Origin: Mycobacterium sp. PSTR-4-N
GTDB taxonomy: Bacteria > Actinomycetota > Actinomycetes > Mycobacteriales > Mycobacteriaceae
DNA: 64,000 nucleotides
Assembly: GCF_022348085.1 (NCBI RefSeq)
Contig: NZ_JAKRFN010000004.1
Coordinates: 62,001-126,000, forward strand
Reading direction: 5' to 3'
Part shown: positions 17,261-25,719 of the stretch, in pieces
How positions within the stretch are numbered: the first letter of the stretch is position 1
Layout: every line of letters starts with the position of its first letter
Translations under genes and position numbers: made by a program
The notes under the pieces: generated by a model
Seen by the model: the letters and a program-made list of their open reading frames with translations, nothing else
The model's database searches: none
What the model was told of the DNA's origin: nothing

Positions 17261-17635
17261 TCACCATTGCTGCAGGAGCGTGCGCAGGTGTCGGGGAGGT
17301 GCCACGGTGGCCCCGGCGCAGCGGACCCGATCGGCCAAGCCGCGGTCGGACGTGACGACCACGAGATCGTCGGGGCGGTCGTCGTCGCGGATCACCCTGA
17401 GGATCTCGTCGTCCGCGGAATCGGGTGCTGCCGCGGGCGCATGAGCGACGGTGACCACCGCGGAGCCGATCGGCGGACGCGGCGGCTGTTCGAACACCAC
17501 GGTCACCTCGACGTCGTCGGCTTCCGCCCATCGTTCGAGCGCGTGCACCAGCCTCACCATCGCTGCGTGCCGGTCCCGCCACCAACCGTCCGGGCTGGCG
17601 CCGATCACGTTCATCCCGTCGATGATCCAGCGCAC
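17261..17635 (-). CDS. NYN-domain (PIN-like) ribonuclease, putative
   Basis: A 124-residue NYN/YacP-like protein. The fold's acidic metal-binding residues appear as IIDGMNVIG (Asp6 and Asn9), ADDEILRVIRDD in the middle and VTSDRGLADRVR near the end, the usual order for PIN-like nucleases. These enzymes cut RNA; mycobacterial targets are not known. The GTG at 17635 is 6 nt from a TAGCCT -10 hexamer on the minus strand (17647-17642), so it is probably translated from a leaderless mRNA. It converges with the GntR gene, 10 bp apart. Confidence 0.82.
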   Translation of the reverse strand: MRWIIDGMNVIGASPDGWWRDRHAAMVRLVHALERWAEADDVEVTVVFEQPPRPPIGSAVVTVAHAPAAAPDSADDEILRVIRDDDRPDDLVVVTSDRGLADRVRCAGATVAPPRHLRTLLQQW

Positions 17636-17641
17636 GCGCTC

Positions 17642-17647
17642 AGGCTA
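17642..17647 (-). promoter_or_regulatory. -10 element of the NYN gene (leaderless)
   Basis: TAGCCT on the minus strand fits TANNNT and ends 6 nt before the GTG start at 17635. The spacing predicts a transcription start at the initiation codon. Confidence 0.5.
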
Positions 17648-18008
17648 TCGGCGCGCTGACCGATGTTGCTGGCCGGTAGCGGAAACATGATCGGCAGGAA
17701 AACACTGATGACGATTCGCGCCCCACACAGGAAATCATCAGCTAATCTCTGCCCAGGAAAAAATATGACGGAACTGTCAATATAAAGGGCCGCGTCGGGG
17801 GATAGCTAGGAGCGGCCTGGTAGAAGGTCGTGCCGAATCCACAGACTTGCCCAAAGCGCTGACAGGTGTCGAACGGCGGGGTAGCTTCCAATGCGCAGTA
17901 GCGAAACGCTATGTTTCGTGTGCTGCGATTGCGGAGCCGCCCCGTGGCTCATAGGTTATGACCTGCTCACGCAACGATCGCGCCACCACTGAACAGGGGG
18001 ATCGGCTC
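17648..18008. other. Intergenic region with promoter elements for the KAS III operon
   Basis: No gene is evident here. It contains an AT-rich patch (17750-17790), a perfect 6-bp inverted repeat CGAAAC (17902-17907) / GTTTCG (17913-17918) with a 5-nt centre, and a TAGGTT -10-like hexamer at 17952-17957 that would start transcription about 45 nt before the ATG at 18009. The dyad lies roughly at -60 relative to that start, a position suited to an activator or repressor. Confidence 0.4.
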
Positions 18009-19034
18009 ATGACGCTTCCAACTCTTTACTTCTCGCGGCCCGCCACCGTGCTGCCGGAAACCGCGATGGACAACGACGAGGTCCTCGCTCTCGTTCGCAA
18101 CGAATTCTCAGGTCCGGCCGCGGAGTGGGACTCGGTGGAGCAAACCATCCGCTACGTGTTCGACCGGTGCAACACCAAGACGCGCTACCTGGATCAGAGC
18201 ACAACGCTGATGCCGGCCGAGTTTGCAACGCAGGCTGCACAGGCGTGCCTGCAGCGCACCGGAGTGTCGGCGACCGATCTCGATCTCGTGGTGTACGGCG
18301 GCATCGCCCGCGGCAATTTCGAGCCGGCGACGGCTGCCGAGGTCGCGGGGATGCTGGGCGCCCGCCCCTTGCACGCCGTCGACGTGACCTGCGCGTGTGC
18401 CGGCCTGATCGAGGCGATGCACACCGTCGCCGGGTATTTCGCACTGCATCCGGAGATGAACACTGCGCTCATCTGCGCGGGTGAGCTGACTCGTGACCGC
18501 ATCGCCTATGACATGGGGTCGTTGCAGGACGTGGCCGTGTTCGCGGCCGGGCTGACGCTCGGAAACGCCGCTGCCGCGCTGGTCGTGTCGCGGGAACCGC
18601 TGCAGGGCGGAAGTGCTCGGCTGGAAGGCATCTTCCACAAGACCCTGTGTGAGCACTACGACCTGTGCAAGACCCCGATCGACGGCCACTTCACCTCGAA
18701 GTCCAAGGAACTGTTCGCGTTGTCGGTCCACGTGCCGCCCGCGCTTCGCGAGATGCTCGGCGAGCTCGGCTGGTCCTCGGAGGAGATCGACCACTACGCG
18801 TTGCATCAGCCCAGTGAGGCGGTGCTCGAGAGGGTGTTCACCGAACTCGGGGCACGCCCCCAGGCGTGTGTGCACACCCACTCACTGTTCGGCAACACCG
18901 CGAGTACCGCGTGGGCGTTGGCGCTCGAATACCGCCTCGAGCACGGCACGGTCGAGCCGGGCGACAAGATCGTGATGGCCAGTGCCGCCGCCGGTTTCAC
19001 CATCGTGGGTGCCGCAGCCGTGTGGGAGGGCTGA
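18009..19034 (+). CDS. 3-oxoacyl-ACP synthase III-like condensing enzyme (KAS III)
   Basis: A 341-residue thiolase-superfamily ketosynthase. The KAS III Cys-His-Asn triad can be placed at Cys130 (VTCACAG), His266 (LHQPS) and Asn296 (FGNTAS), so it should perform decarboxylative or head-to-head Claisen condensation of acyl thioesters. It differs from housekeeping FabH in its N-terminal region and is probably a secondary-metabolism or OleA/FabH-like enzyme. ATG 18009 is preceded by an AGGGGGAT ribosome site; a start further upstream would fall inside the promoter. The sulfotransferase ATG follows its stop with no gap, so the two gene products are very probably partners. Confidence 0.85.
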   Translation: MTLPTLYFSRPATVLPETAMDNDEVLALVRNEFSGPAAEWDSVEQTIRYVFDRCNTKTRYLDQSTTLMPAEFATQAAQACLQRTGVSATDLDLVVYGGIARGNFEPATAAEVAGMLGARPLHAVDVTCACAGLIEAMHTVAGYFALHPEMNTALICAGELTRDRIAYDMGSLQDVAVFAAGLTLGNAAAALVVSREPLQGGSARLEGIFHKTLCEHYDLCKTPIDGHFTSKSKELFALSVHVPPALREMLGELGWSSEEIDHYALHQPSEAVLERVFTELGARPQACVHTHSLFGNTASTAWALALEYRLEHGTVEPGDKIVMASAAAGFTIVGAAAVWEG

Positions 19035-20150
19035 ATGGAGCGGTACCTGCGCGTCTACCGGGTCATCAACAAGACGTTCGGGTTGTGGCTGCGGCCGCTC
19101 GGTACTTTCGCGGTCCTGCAACTGCGGGGCGGCATCTCGGCGGTGACCATGCGCCTGGATCGCGTGGTGTTCCCGCGCTACAAGGACGAACCGCTCGATC
19201 GCCCGATCTTCATCATCGGCAACCCGCGCAGTGGCACCACGTTCCTGCACCGCTTCCTGCTGAGCAATGGCGGATTGTCCGCGTTCGAGCTCTGGGAAAT
19301 GCTGTTTCCCGCGATCACCGCGCGAAAGTTGCTCGGTCGGATCGTGCCGAAGCTGGACCGGCTCTCTCCGGCGCGGTATCACCCGTCGGATGTGCACGAC
19401 ACGAGTCTGCGCGGCATCGAAACCGACGACCCGGCATGGTTCTTCCACACCCTCGACGGCCCCTTCGCCTGGGCGTATTTCCTGGCCTGGCAGGACACCT
19501 GGGGCAGTGACCTGTCCCGGCGCTGCTTCGGGATCGACGGGGCGGCACCCCAGGAACGGGAACGCTTCTTCCGTTACTACGAGGAGCTCTGGCGAAGGAA
19601 TCTCTACTACAAGAACGATCGTCGCATCCTCGCCAAGACGAGCATGCTGACCTTCCGCCTCGACGAGGTCCTCGAGCGCTATCCGGATGCCAAGCTCATC
19701 TACATCGTGCGCGACCCGGTCGAGGTCATCCCGTCGGGGATGTCGTTGATCGCGAGTGTGCTGGAGAACGGCTACGACGCGTTCAACCGTACCTCGGCCG
19801 AGGACCAGCAGCGCTGGGTGGAGAACCTCTACCAGGCGTCCTGCGCGATGTTGAAGGTGTTCCACGACGCCTATGTGTCCGGCCGGATCCCGGAGAAGAA
19901 CCTCTGCGTGGTGCGCTATCCCGACCTGATCCACAACCTGGAGCCGACGATCGAGCGCATCTGCGAGTTCGCCGAGATCGAGCCAACCGCGTCGTTCCTG
20001 GCCGAGGTGCGCGCCCAGGCGGAGAAGCAACGCTCGTACAAGAGCAAGCACCAGCACGCGCCGGACCGTTTCGGGTTGAGCGCCGAGCGGATCCAGAACG
20101 ACCTGTCCTACGTGTACGACACCTTCGACCTGCCGAGAAAGGTCAGCTGA
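19035..20150 (+). CDS. Sulfotransferase family protein
   Basis: A 371-residue sulfotransferase. The PAPS 5'-phosphosulfate loop is GNPRSGTTFLH (62-72) and the 3'-phosphate-binding strand is LIYIVRDPVEVIPSG. Two hydrophobic stretches near the N-terminus (FGLWLRPLGTFAVLQL) may attach it to the membrane. Enzymes of this group sulfate lipids, carbohydrates or small molecules in mycobacteria. Its direct coupling to a ketosynthase suggests sulfation of a polyketide- or fatty-acid-like product (inference). Full length and all key residues are present. Confidence 0.88.
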   Translation: MERYLRVYRVINKTFGLWLRPLGTFAVLQLRGGISAVTMRLDRVVFPRYKDEPLDRPIFIIGNPRSGTTFLHRFLLSNGGLSAFELWEMLFPAITARKLLGRIVPKLDRLSPARYHPSDVHDTSLRGIETDDPAWFFHTLDGPFAWAYFLAWQDTWGSDLSRRCFGIDGAAPQERERFFRYYEELWRRNLYYKNDRRILAKTSMLTFRLDEVLERYPDAKLIYIVRDPVEVIPSGMSLIASVLENGYDAFNRTSAEDQQRWVENLYQASCAMLKVFHDAYVSGRIPEKNLCVVRYPDLIHNLEPTIERICEFAEIEPTASFLAEVRAQAEKQRSYKSKHQHAPDRFGLSAERIQNDLSYVYDTFDLPRKVS

Positions 20151-20248
20151 CCGACGGTGGGCGAGGCGGTTGTCGTTCGTCGTTCAGCAAAAAAATGAAA
20201 GTTTTCTGGCTCACGCTGGAAAGGGCTGTGGAAGCGGTCCGCAATTTG

Positions 20249-20254
20249 TATAGT
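20249..20254 (+). promoter_or_regulatory. -10 element of the secreted repeat protein gene
   Basis: TATAGT fits the strong SigA -10 consensus; a start about 7 nt downstream gives a leader of roughly 30 nt ending in GGGGAGAG before ATG 20293. No good -35 hexamer is seen. Confidence 0.5.
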
Positions 20255-20292
20255 TTCGGTCACAAGTCGCTGTGTAGCCCCTGGGGAGAGCA

Positions 20293-22650
20293 ATGAACGC
20301 TGGTTGTTACGTCGGTCGTATCGGAGGCCTGGCGGTCGCCCTGGGTGTGGGTGCCGCGGTCTTCGCGGGCCAAGGGGTCGCCTATGCGGACTCCGCGGAC
20401 TCGGGATCGACATCAGACACCGGCGGAAGCCAGACCACCGGCGGCGCCTCGGGCAACGAGGCAACCAAGGTCACGGCCAAGAGCGACAAGGACGCCAAGA
20501 GCGACAAGAGTGACAAGGTCGCCAAGAACACCGGAAGCGGCAAGGGGGCCGACGACGACACCGACGCGGACAAGGGGTCCGGCAAGAAGGACCTGAAGGA
20601 CGTCTGGTCGAACCTGTTCGGCGGTCACAAGCCGAAGCCGGGTACCGAGACCGAGCAACCGTCCGACACCCCGCAGGTGCCCTCCAACGACGAGACCGCG
20701 ACCCCCGGGGACGACGACTCGGCGACGACACCGACGAAGAAGCCGCGCTGGTCCTGGAAGCCCGCCGATGCCGGCGCCTCGACCGGTGGCGACAGCGATA
20801 CGCCCACTGACACCGACGAGGTGTCGCCGTCGAAGACCACCAAGGACACCAAGGGCCTGAAGGGGCTGCTGTCATCGATCACCGTCGACGCCCCGGAGGC
20901 GGCGACGACACCCAAGACGCTGGTCACGGTCTCGACCGCAGACACCGTGGCGAAGACGACCACCGAGGTCGCCGCGGACACCGAAGAGGCGTCGACCACG
21001 ACCGTGTCCCAGGGCCCGCTCGCAACGCTGTTCAAGCGCTTCCTCGACGTGTTCACCGGTAACTCGCCGGCCGCCCCCGGCGCGAACTCCCCGTTCGCGT
21101 GGCTGGTCGCGGCGGCCTCACGCCGCGAACTCGACTCGCAGGCCCAGCAGAGCGATCCGACCATGGTGTGGAACGGCCTCGAGGTTCGTCCAGTGGGCGA
21201 GCCCACGATCACCTCGTTCTACGGCAAGTACACGATGGTGCCGGCGTTCCCGGGCGTCCTGCAGGGCAAGCAGGACTTCGATCTCGTCGATCCCACGACG
21301 GGCGACACGGTGGCCACCATCAGCGGTCTGGTCGCCATGAACAACGACATCGGTTCGGGCAACCGGTCGCTGCAGATCGTCGTCCTCGACGTCAAGAACG
21401 TCGCCGAGGGCTACGAGCAAGGCGTCGACAACAAGGACATCCCGCCGGACGGTTCGATCTTCGCGGTCGTCACCAACGGCCGTGGGGGCACGCAGTACTC
21501 GGCGCTCGCCCAAGACGGCAAGGACGTGGTGACGTACAAGTACATCACCCGCTTCGGGTCGTTCCGGATGAACCCCGACCCGTTCCGGATCAATTACAGC
21601 GGAGCCGATTTCCTCACCGACTACGAGGGAATCAACCGGCCGATCCACACTCAGGACGGCTACTACATCAAGCCGGTCACCGACGACACGTTGAACTTCA
21701 CCGGATTCGTGGGATACGAACCACTGTTCAACGCAATCCAGGGCACGCAGAAGTTCGGCGTCTACAAAGAAGGCACGGACGAGCTGATGGGCACGTTCGA
21801 CGGCGTAGCGACCGTGACGTCGGACTTCTGGGGCACCACCAGTGAGGCGATCATCGTCACGTCCACCGACGGGGCTTCCGGCGTCAACGCCGGCGACATC
21901 CCGCCGGTGGGAACCGTGTACAACATCATCTACTGGAAGGACGAGTTCTCCTACGCGCTGTACTACTCCAAGCCGCAGGAGGGCAAGGACATCACCAAGA
22001 CACTGCTCATCTCGCAGACCCGCAAGGGCCAGGTCGTCGACGAGCTGCCGCTGAACTTCAACGCCTCCGACGAGCCGGACCGGGATGAATACACGGTCGG
22101 TGACTACACCTTCAAACCGACGTCGGACATCATCTACACCGGGGTGAACGGCCTGCCGCCGCGCGAGGTCATCGTCCAGGGCTACCAGCAGTTCGACGTC
22201 TACTCCAAGGGCGTCAAGATCGGAACCGTCGATGCCGATGTCAGCACCCAGTGGGACATCTCCCGCGGCTACTCCAAGGCGATCTTGGTGACCGACGTGA
22301 ACAGCTCGGTCAACGGGGTCGGCACCGGTAAGGGCGAGGTGCCGCCGGTCGGTTCCATCTTCAACATGAAGTACATGGGCAACTCCCCGTTCGGTGAGGG
22401 GTACTACTCGATGCCCGACCCGGACGGCGACAAGACGCGCTACGAACTGCGCACCTTGTTCGGGACGATCCCGCTGCCCAACATCTACAACGCGTCGAAG
22501 GGGTTGGCGGACTACGACTTCTACACGCCCTACGGCGAGGACAGCGCGCAGAGCAACCTGTTGAGCTTTACGGGTGCGCAGTCCGGCGGCCTGCTCGGCG
22601 CCAATCAGGATCTGTGCCTGCTCGACGGCTCGGCCTGCGACGTCGCCTGA
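20293..22650 (+). CDS. Secreted cell-surface protein with triplicated C-terminal domain
   Basis: A 785-residue exported protein of unknown function. Residues 1-32 are a signal peptide (hydrophobic core LAVALGVGAAVF, cleavage near AYA-DS) of a type common in surface proteins of environmental mycobacteria. Residues 33-245 are low-complexity, rich in Asp, Lys, Ser and Thr, likely an extended linker. From about 305 a beta-rich region contains three related units of about 95 residues (about 311-405, 468-560, 612-707), each ending in an [I/V]PP-x-G-[S/T]-[I/V][F/Y] motif followed by a Tyr-rich strand. Two cysteines lie near the C-terminus (LCLLDGSACD). It could be an adhesin or envelope component. 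It has its own promoter and a strong terminator. Confidence 0.75.
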   Translation: MNAGCYVGRIGGLAVALGVGAAVFAGQGVAYADSADSGSTSDTGGSQTTGGASGNEATKVTAKSDKDAKSDKSDKVAKNTGSGKGADDDTDADKGSGKKDLKDVWSNLFGGHKPKPGTETEQPSDTPQVPSNDETATPGDDDSATTPTKKPRWSWKPADAGASTGGDSDTPTDTDEVSPSKTTKDTKGLKGLLSSITVDAPEAATTPKTLVTVSTADTVAKTTTEVAADTEEASTTTVSQGPLATLFKRFLDVFTGNSPAAPGANSPFAWLVAAASRRELDSQAQQSDPTMVWNGLEVRPVGEPTITSFYGKYTMVPAFPGVLQGKQDFDLVDPTTGDTVATISGLVAMNNDIGSGNRSLQIVVLDVKNVAEGYEQGVDNKDIPPDGSIFAVVTNGRGGTQYSALAQDGKDVVTYKYITRFGSFRMNPDPFRINYSGADFLTDYEGINRPIHTQDGYYIKPVTDDTLNFTGFVGYEPLFNAIQGTQKFGVYKEGTDELMGTFDGVATVTSDFWGTTSEAIIVTSTDGASGVNAGDIPPVGTVYNIIYWKDEFSYALYYSKPQEGKDITKTLLISQTRKGQVVDELPLNFNASDEPDRDEYTVGDYTFKPTSDIIYTGVNGLPPREVIVQGYQQFDVYSKGVKIGTVDADVSTQWDISRGYSKAILVTDVNSSVNGVGTGKGEVPPVGSIFNMKYMGNSPFGEGYYSMPDPDGDKTRYELRTLFGTIPLPNIYNASKGLADYDFYTPYGEDSAQSNLLSFTGAQSGGLLGANQDLCLLDGSACDVA

Positions 22651-22661
22651 TCTCGTCACAC

Positions 22662-22699
22662 CAGCGGTGCGTCGCCTGACTTCAGGCGGCGCACCGCTG
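22662..22699. terminator. Bidirectional intrinsic terminator
   Basis: CAGCGGTGCGTCGCCTGA and TCAGGCGGCGCACCGCTG form an 18-bp stem with a single G-U pair and a 2-nt CT centre. It lies between convergent genes ending at 22650 and 22726 and can serve both. No T run follows, as is usual in mycobacteria. Confidence 0.75.
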
Positions 22700-22725
22700 C
22701 TGTGTGTGGAAAAGGTTGCGCCAGT

Positions 22726-24390
22726 TCAGCTTTCGCTGCTCGCCTGCTCGCGGGCCCAGCGATAGTCGGCCTTGCCGGCCGGGCTGCGCTCGATGACCGG
22801 CCGGAACACCACCGCCTTCGGCAATTTGTAGCGGGCGAGCACCGTACCGGCGTGGTCGATGAGTTCCTGGGCGGTCGCCTCGACACCGTCGGCCAGCGCG
22901 ACGACGGCGACCACCTCCTGCCCCCATCGGTCACTCGGCCTGCTCGCCACGACGACGTCGGCGACGGCGGGATGCGACGCGACCGCGGACTCCACTTCCT
23001 CGGCGAAGATCTTCTCCCCACCGGAATTGATGGTCACCGAGTCCCGGCCGAGCAGTTCGATCACGCCATCGGCGAGGTGGCGGGCCCGATCGCCCGGCAC
23101 GGAGTAGCGCACACCGGCGATGACCGGAAACGTGGCCGCCGTCTTCGTCGCATCGCCCTTGTAGCCGAGAGGGACGTAGCCGCGCTGCGCCAGCCAGCCG
23201 ATGCCGTCGTGGCCCGGTTCGAGGATCGAGCCGAGATCCTCTGCGGCGACGAGAGTGTCGGGTCCCGCGGTGAAGGTGCCCGTCGACACCGCGCCGGGTG
23301 CCGACATGTGGGTCATCTGCGCGCCGGTCTCCGAGGACCCCACGCTGTCGACCACCATCAGGCCCGGTTTGGTGTCGATCAAACGCTGCTTGGCGGTCGG
23401 CGTCAGCCGGGCGCCACCGCTGGCCACCACGGCGAGGGAGGACAGATCGGCGTCGGTGCGTTCGAATGCCTCCGCCAGTGGCCGCGCCATCGCGTCGCCG
23501 ACCACGGTCACCGTCAGCACCTTCTCGCGCTCGATGGTGCGCACGACGTCGTCGACGTCGAGGTGATCGGTGACCGCCGAGAAGACCACGGTCTGGCCCA
23601 TGGTCAGTGACGTCATCACGGCCCACTGCGCGGCGCCGTGCATCAGCGGCGGCAGCACCAGCAGTTTGGTCCCCGGCGATTCGGCGCATCGCGCGGCCAG
23701 GTCGTCGTAACTGGTCGCGGTCTCGCCGGTGTAGAGGCTGCGCCCGCCGAACGACGCCATGAAGATGTCGTGGGAGCGCCACAGCACACCCTTGGGCATT
23801 CCGGTGGTGCCGCCGGTGTAGAGCACGTAGAGGTCGTCGGGGGACGGTTCGACCGGTGGGGGATCGGCCGGGCCGTCGGCCACGATCGACTCGTAATCCA
23901 CTGCGCCGGGCAGCAATTGGTTGCCGGAGTCGTCGGCGATCTGAATGAGCACCTTCACCGAGGGCAGGTCGGGGAGTACCTCGGCCAGGCGCGGGGCGAA
24001 GGCGGCGTGGTAGAGCATCGCGGTGGCGCCCGCGTCCGAGAGCAGGTACTGCAGTTCGCTCGTGACGTAGCGGTAGTTCACGTTGAACGGGGCCACGCGG
24101 GCCCGCCACGCACCGAGCATGCCTTCGACGTATTCGGAGCCGTTGTGGGCGTAGATGCCGAGCAGGTCCTGTCCCACCTCGTGGCCGGCCAGGCCCGAGC
24201 GCTCGGTGTGGCACCCCAATCCCTGCCCGTGGAGATAGCGGGCCAGCCGGTTCGACCGTTCGGCGATCTGCGTGTAGGTGAACCGCCGGTCGCCCTGAAC
24301 GATGAATTCGCGATCGCCGATGGCTGCGGCGATGGCGTCGACGGCCCCGGGAACGCTGAAGTGGATCGGCTCTGACGTCGGCTCTGACAT
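22726..24390 (-). CDS. Fatty-acyl/acyl-CoA synthetase (FadD type)
   Basis: A 554-residue adenylate-forming enzyme that makes acyl-CoA from acid, ATP and CoA. The P-loop is YTGGTTGMPKGVLW, the A5 motif appears around VVDSVGSSETGAQ, the hinge motif as ELLGRDSVTINSGGEKI, and the catalytic lysine near the end in SPAGKADYRW. The sequence is of the FadD19-like branch found in mycobacterial steroid and acyl degradation, but I cannot name the substrate. The ATG at 24390 lies 7 nt from TAGAGT (minus strand, 24403-24398), suggesting a leaderless mRNA. It is divergent from an LLM oxidoreductase with 65 bp between. Confidence 0.9.
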   Translation of the reverse strand: MSEPTSEPIHFSVPGAVDAIAAAIGDREFIVQGDRRFTYTQIAERSNRLARYLHGQGLGCHTERSGLAGHEVGQDLLGIYAHNGSEYVEGMLGAWRARVAPFNVNYRYVTSELQYLLSDAGATAMLYHAAFAPRLAEVLPDLPSVKVLIQIADDSGNQLLPGAVDYESIVADGPADPPPVEPSPDDLYVLYTGGTTGMPKGVLWRSHDIFMASFGGRSLYTGETATSYDDLAARCAESPGTKLLVLPPLMHGAAQWAVMTSLTMGQTVVFSAVTDHLDVDDVVRTIEREKVLTVTVVGDAMARPLAEAFERTDADLSSLAVVASGGARLTPTAKQRLIDTKPGLMVVDSVGSSETGAQMTHMSAPGAVSTGTFTAGPDTLVAAEDLGSILEPGHDGIGWLAQRGYVPLGYKGDATKTAATFPVIAGVRYSVPGDRARHLADGVIELLGRDSVTINSGGEKIFAEEVESAVASHPAVADVVVASRPSDRWGQEVVAVVALADGVEATAQELIDHAGTVLARYKLPKAVVFRPVIERSPAGKADYRWAREQASSES

Positions 24391-24397
24391 GATGTGG

Positions 24398-24449
24398 ACT
24401 CTAGACCGCACCGGCGGTCGAGTGAACACATGCCGAGAAGTTGTATGGT
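24398..24449. promoter_or_regulatory. Back-to-back leaderless promoters of FadD and LLM oxidoreductase genes
   Basis: On the minus strand TAGAGT (24403-24398) sits 7 nt before ATG 24390; on the plus strand TATGGT (24444-24449) sits 6 nt before ATG 24456. Both fit TANNNT and both predict transcription starting at the initiation codon. The -35 regions overlap, so the two genes probably compete for or share control. Confidence 0.55.
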
Positions 24450-24455
24450 CGTGCC

Positions 24456-25496
24456 ATGGACCGGGTGCTCGACGAGCTGGGGTGCTACCTGTTGGCCGGC
24501 GCAGGAGGCGACGGACCGGCGAGCCTCCTCGAGGAAGCGCGGCAGGGCGAGGCGCTCGGCGTCGGCACCGCGTTCCTCTCCGAACGGTGGAACACCAAGG
24601 AGGCCGCCTCGCTGACCGGTGCAGCGCTGGCGGTGACCGAGCGCATGCAGATCGCAACGGCGGCGACCAACCACAACACTCGGCACCCGTTGATCACCGG
24701 ATCGTGGGCGACGACGATGCACCGGCTCTCCGGCGGCAGGTTCACCCTCGGCATCGGGCGCGGGATCGCGGCCATCTACCAGGGTTTCGGAGTTCCCGCG
24801 GTGACCACCGCGCAGATGGAGGACTTCGCGCAGGTGATGCGCAGGCTGTGGCGCGGCGAGGCCATCATCGGCCATCACGGGCCGATCGGGCAGTACCCGG
24901 TGCTCTACCTCGACGGCGATTTCCACGAAGACATCCGGTTGGCGCTCGTCGCTTTCGGTCCGCAGACGCTGGCGTTGGGCGGACGCCGATTCGACGACGT
25001 CATCCTTCACACCTATTTCACGCCTCGGACGCTGCAGCGAGCGGTCCGCATCGTCAAGGACGCAGCCGAGCAGGCCGGCCGGGATCCCGGGCAGGTGCGC
25101 GTCTGGTCGTGCCTCGCCACCGTCGGCGATCACCTGCCCGAGGAGCTGCGGCTGAAGAAGACCGTGGCACGCCTGGCGACCTATCTCCAGGGATACGGCG
25201 ACCTGCTGGTCCGCACCAACGAATGGGATCCGGCTGTGCTGCAACGCTTCCGCGCTGACGCCGTGGTGCAGTCGGTGGCCGGCGGCATCGACCACAAGGC
25301 CACTGCCGACCAGATCGAACACATCGCGACGCTCATTCCCGACGAGTGGTTGGAGCCCGCCGCGACGGGTTCGGCGCAACAGTGCGCTACCCGGGTCCGC
25401 GCGGAGTTCGACTACGGTGCCGACGCGGTGATCATGCACGGCGCAACGCCCGACGAGCTGGCACCGGTGGTCGCGGCCTACCGTGCGCAGGGCTGA
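24456..25496 (+). CDS. LLM-class F420-dependent oxidoreductase
   Basis: A 346-residue luciferase-like TIM-barrel protein. Recognisable parts are the N-terminal AGAGGDGPASLLEEARQGEALG, ATNHNTRHPLITGSWATTMHRLSGGRFTLGIGRG (the conserved L-S-x-G-R-x-x-L-G-x-G turn) and a C-terminal barrel strand DAVIMHG. In mycobacteria such proteins typically use reduced F420 rather than FMN. The substrate is unknown; the divergent acyl-CoA synthetase hints at lipid or steroid degradation. ATG 24456 was chosen over TTG 24441 because a -10 hexamer lies 6 nt upstream of the ATG. Confidence 0.87.
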   Translation: MDRVLDELGCYLLAGAGGDGPASLLEEARQGEALGVGTAFLSERWNTKEAASLTGAALAVTERMQIATAATNHNTRHPLITGSWATTMHRLSGGRFTLGIGRGIAAIYQGFGVPAVTTAQMEDFAQVMRRLWRGEAIIGHHGPIGQYPVLYLDGDFHEDIRLALVAFGPQTLALGGRRFDDVILHTYFTPRTLQRAVRIVKDAAEQAGRDPGQVRVWSCLATVGDHLPEELRLKKTVARLATYLQGYGDLLVRTNEWDPAVLQRFRADAVVQSVAGGIDHKATADQIEHIATLIPDEWLEPAATGSAQQCATRVRAEFDYGADAVIMHGATPDELAPVVAAYRAQG

Positions 25497-25515
25497 CGCG
25501 CTGTCCGGGCAGATG

Positions 25516-25719
25516 TCAGCAGCAGCGCGCGCCGGGATCGGCGTCGGCCGCCGCATGCCGGTGTCGCCAGTATTCGCGTTCCGACATCACGGCCTCACCG
25601 GCGTGCCGCCGCGCCCGGTGTTCGACGTAGCGCTGGTAGTGGTTGTCACCCATCAGTGACTGCCAGTACCAGCTGATGTGGCGGAGTGCCCGGAGTGTTC
25701 CTTTGCCACGGCGTCCCAT
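25516..25719 (-). CDS. YbdD/YjiX-family small protein
   Basis: A 67-residue protein with the family's hallmark WYWQSLMGDNHYQRYVEH and the terminal EYWRHRHAA followed by a cysteine pair. YbdD-type proteins are encoded directly after CstA/BtsT pyruvate or peptide transporters and are thought to be needed for transport. Here its ATG (25719) lies 67 nt inside the end of cstA in another frame, an unusually long overlap that couples their translation. Confidence 0.85.
   Translation of the reverse strand: MGRRGKGTLRALRHISWYWQSLMGDNHYQRYVEHRARRHAGEAVMSEREYWRHRHAAADADPGARCC

Noticed and set aside
21118..22659. 513-codon open frame on the minus strand across the secreted repeat protein gene
   Set aside because: The plus-strand protein has a signal peptide, internal repeats and a ribosome site; the antisense frame shows only biased composition.
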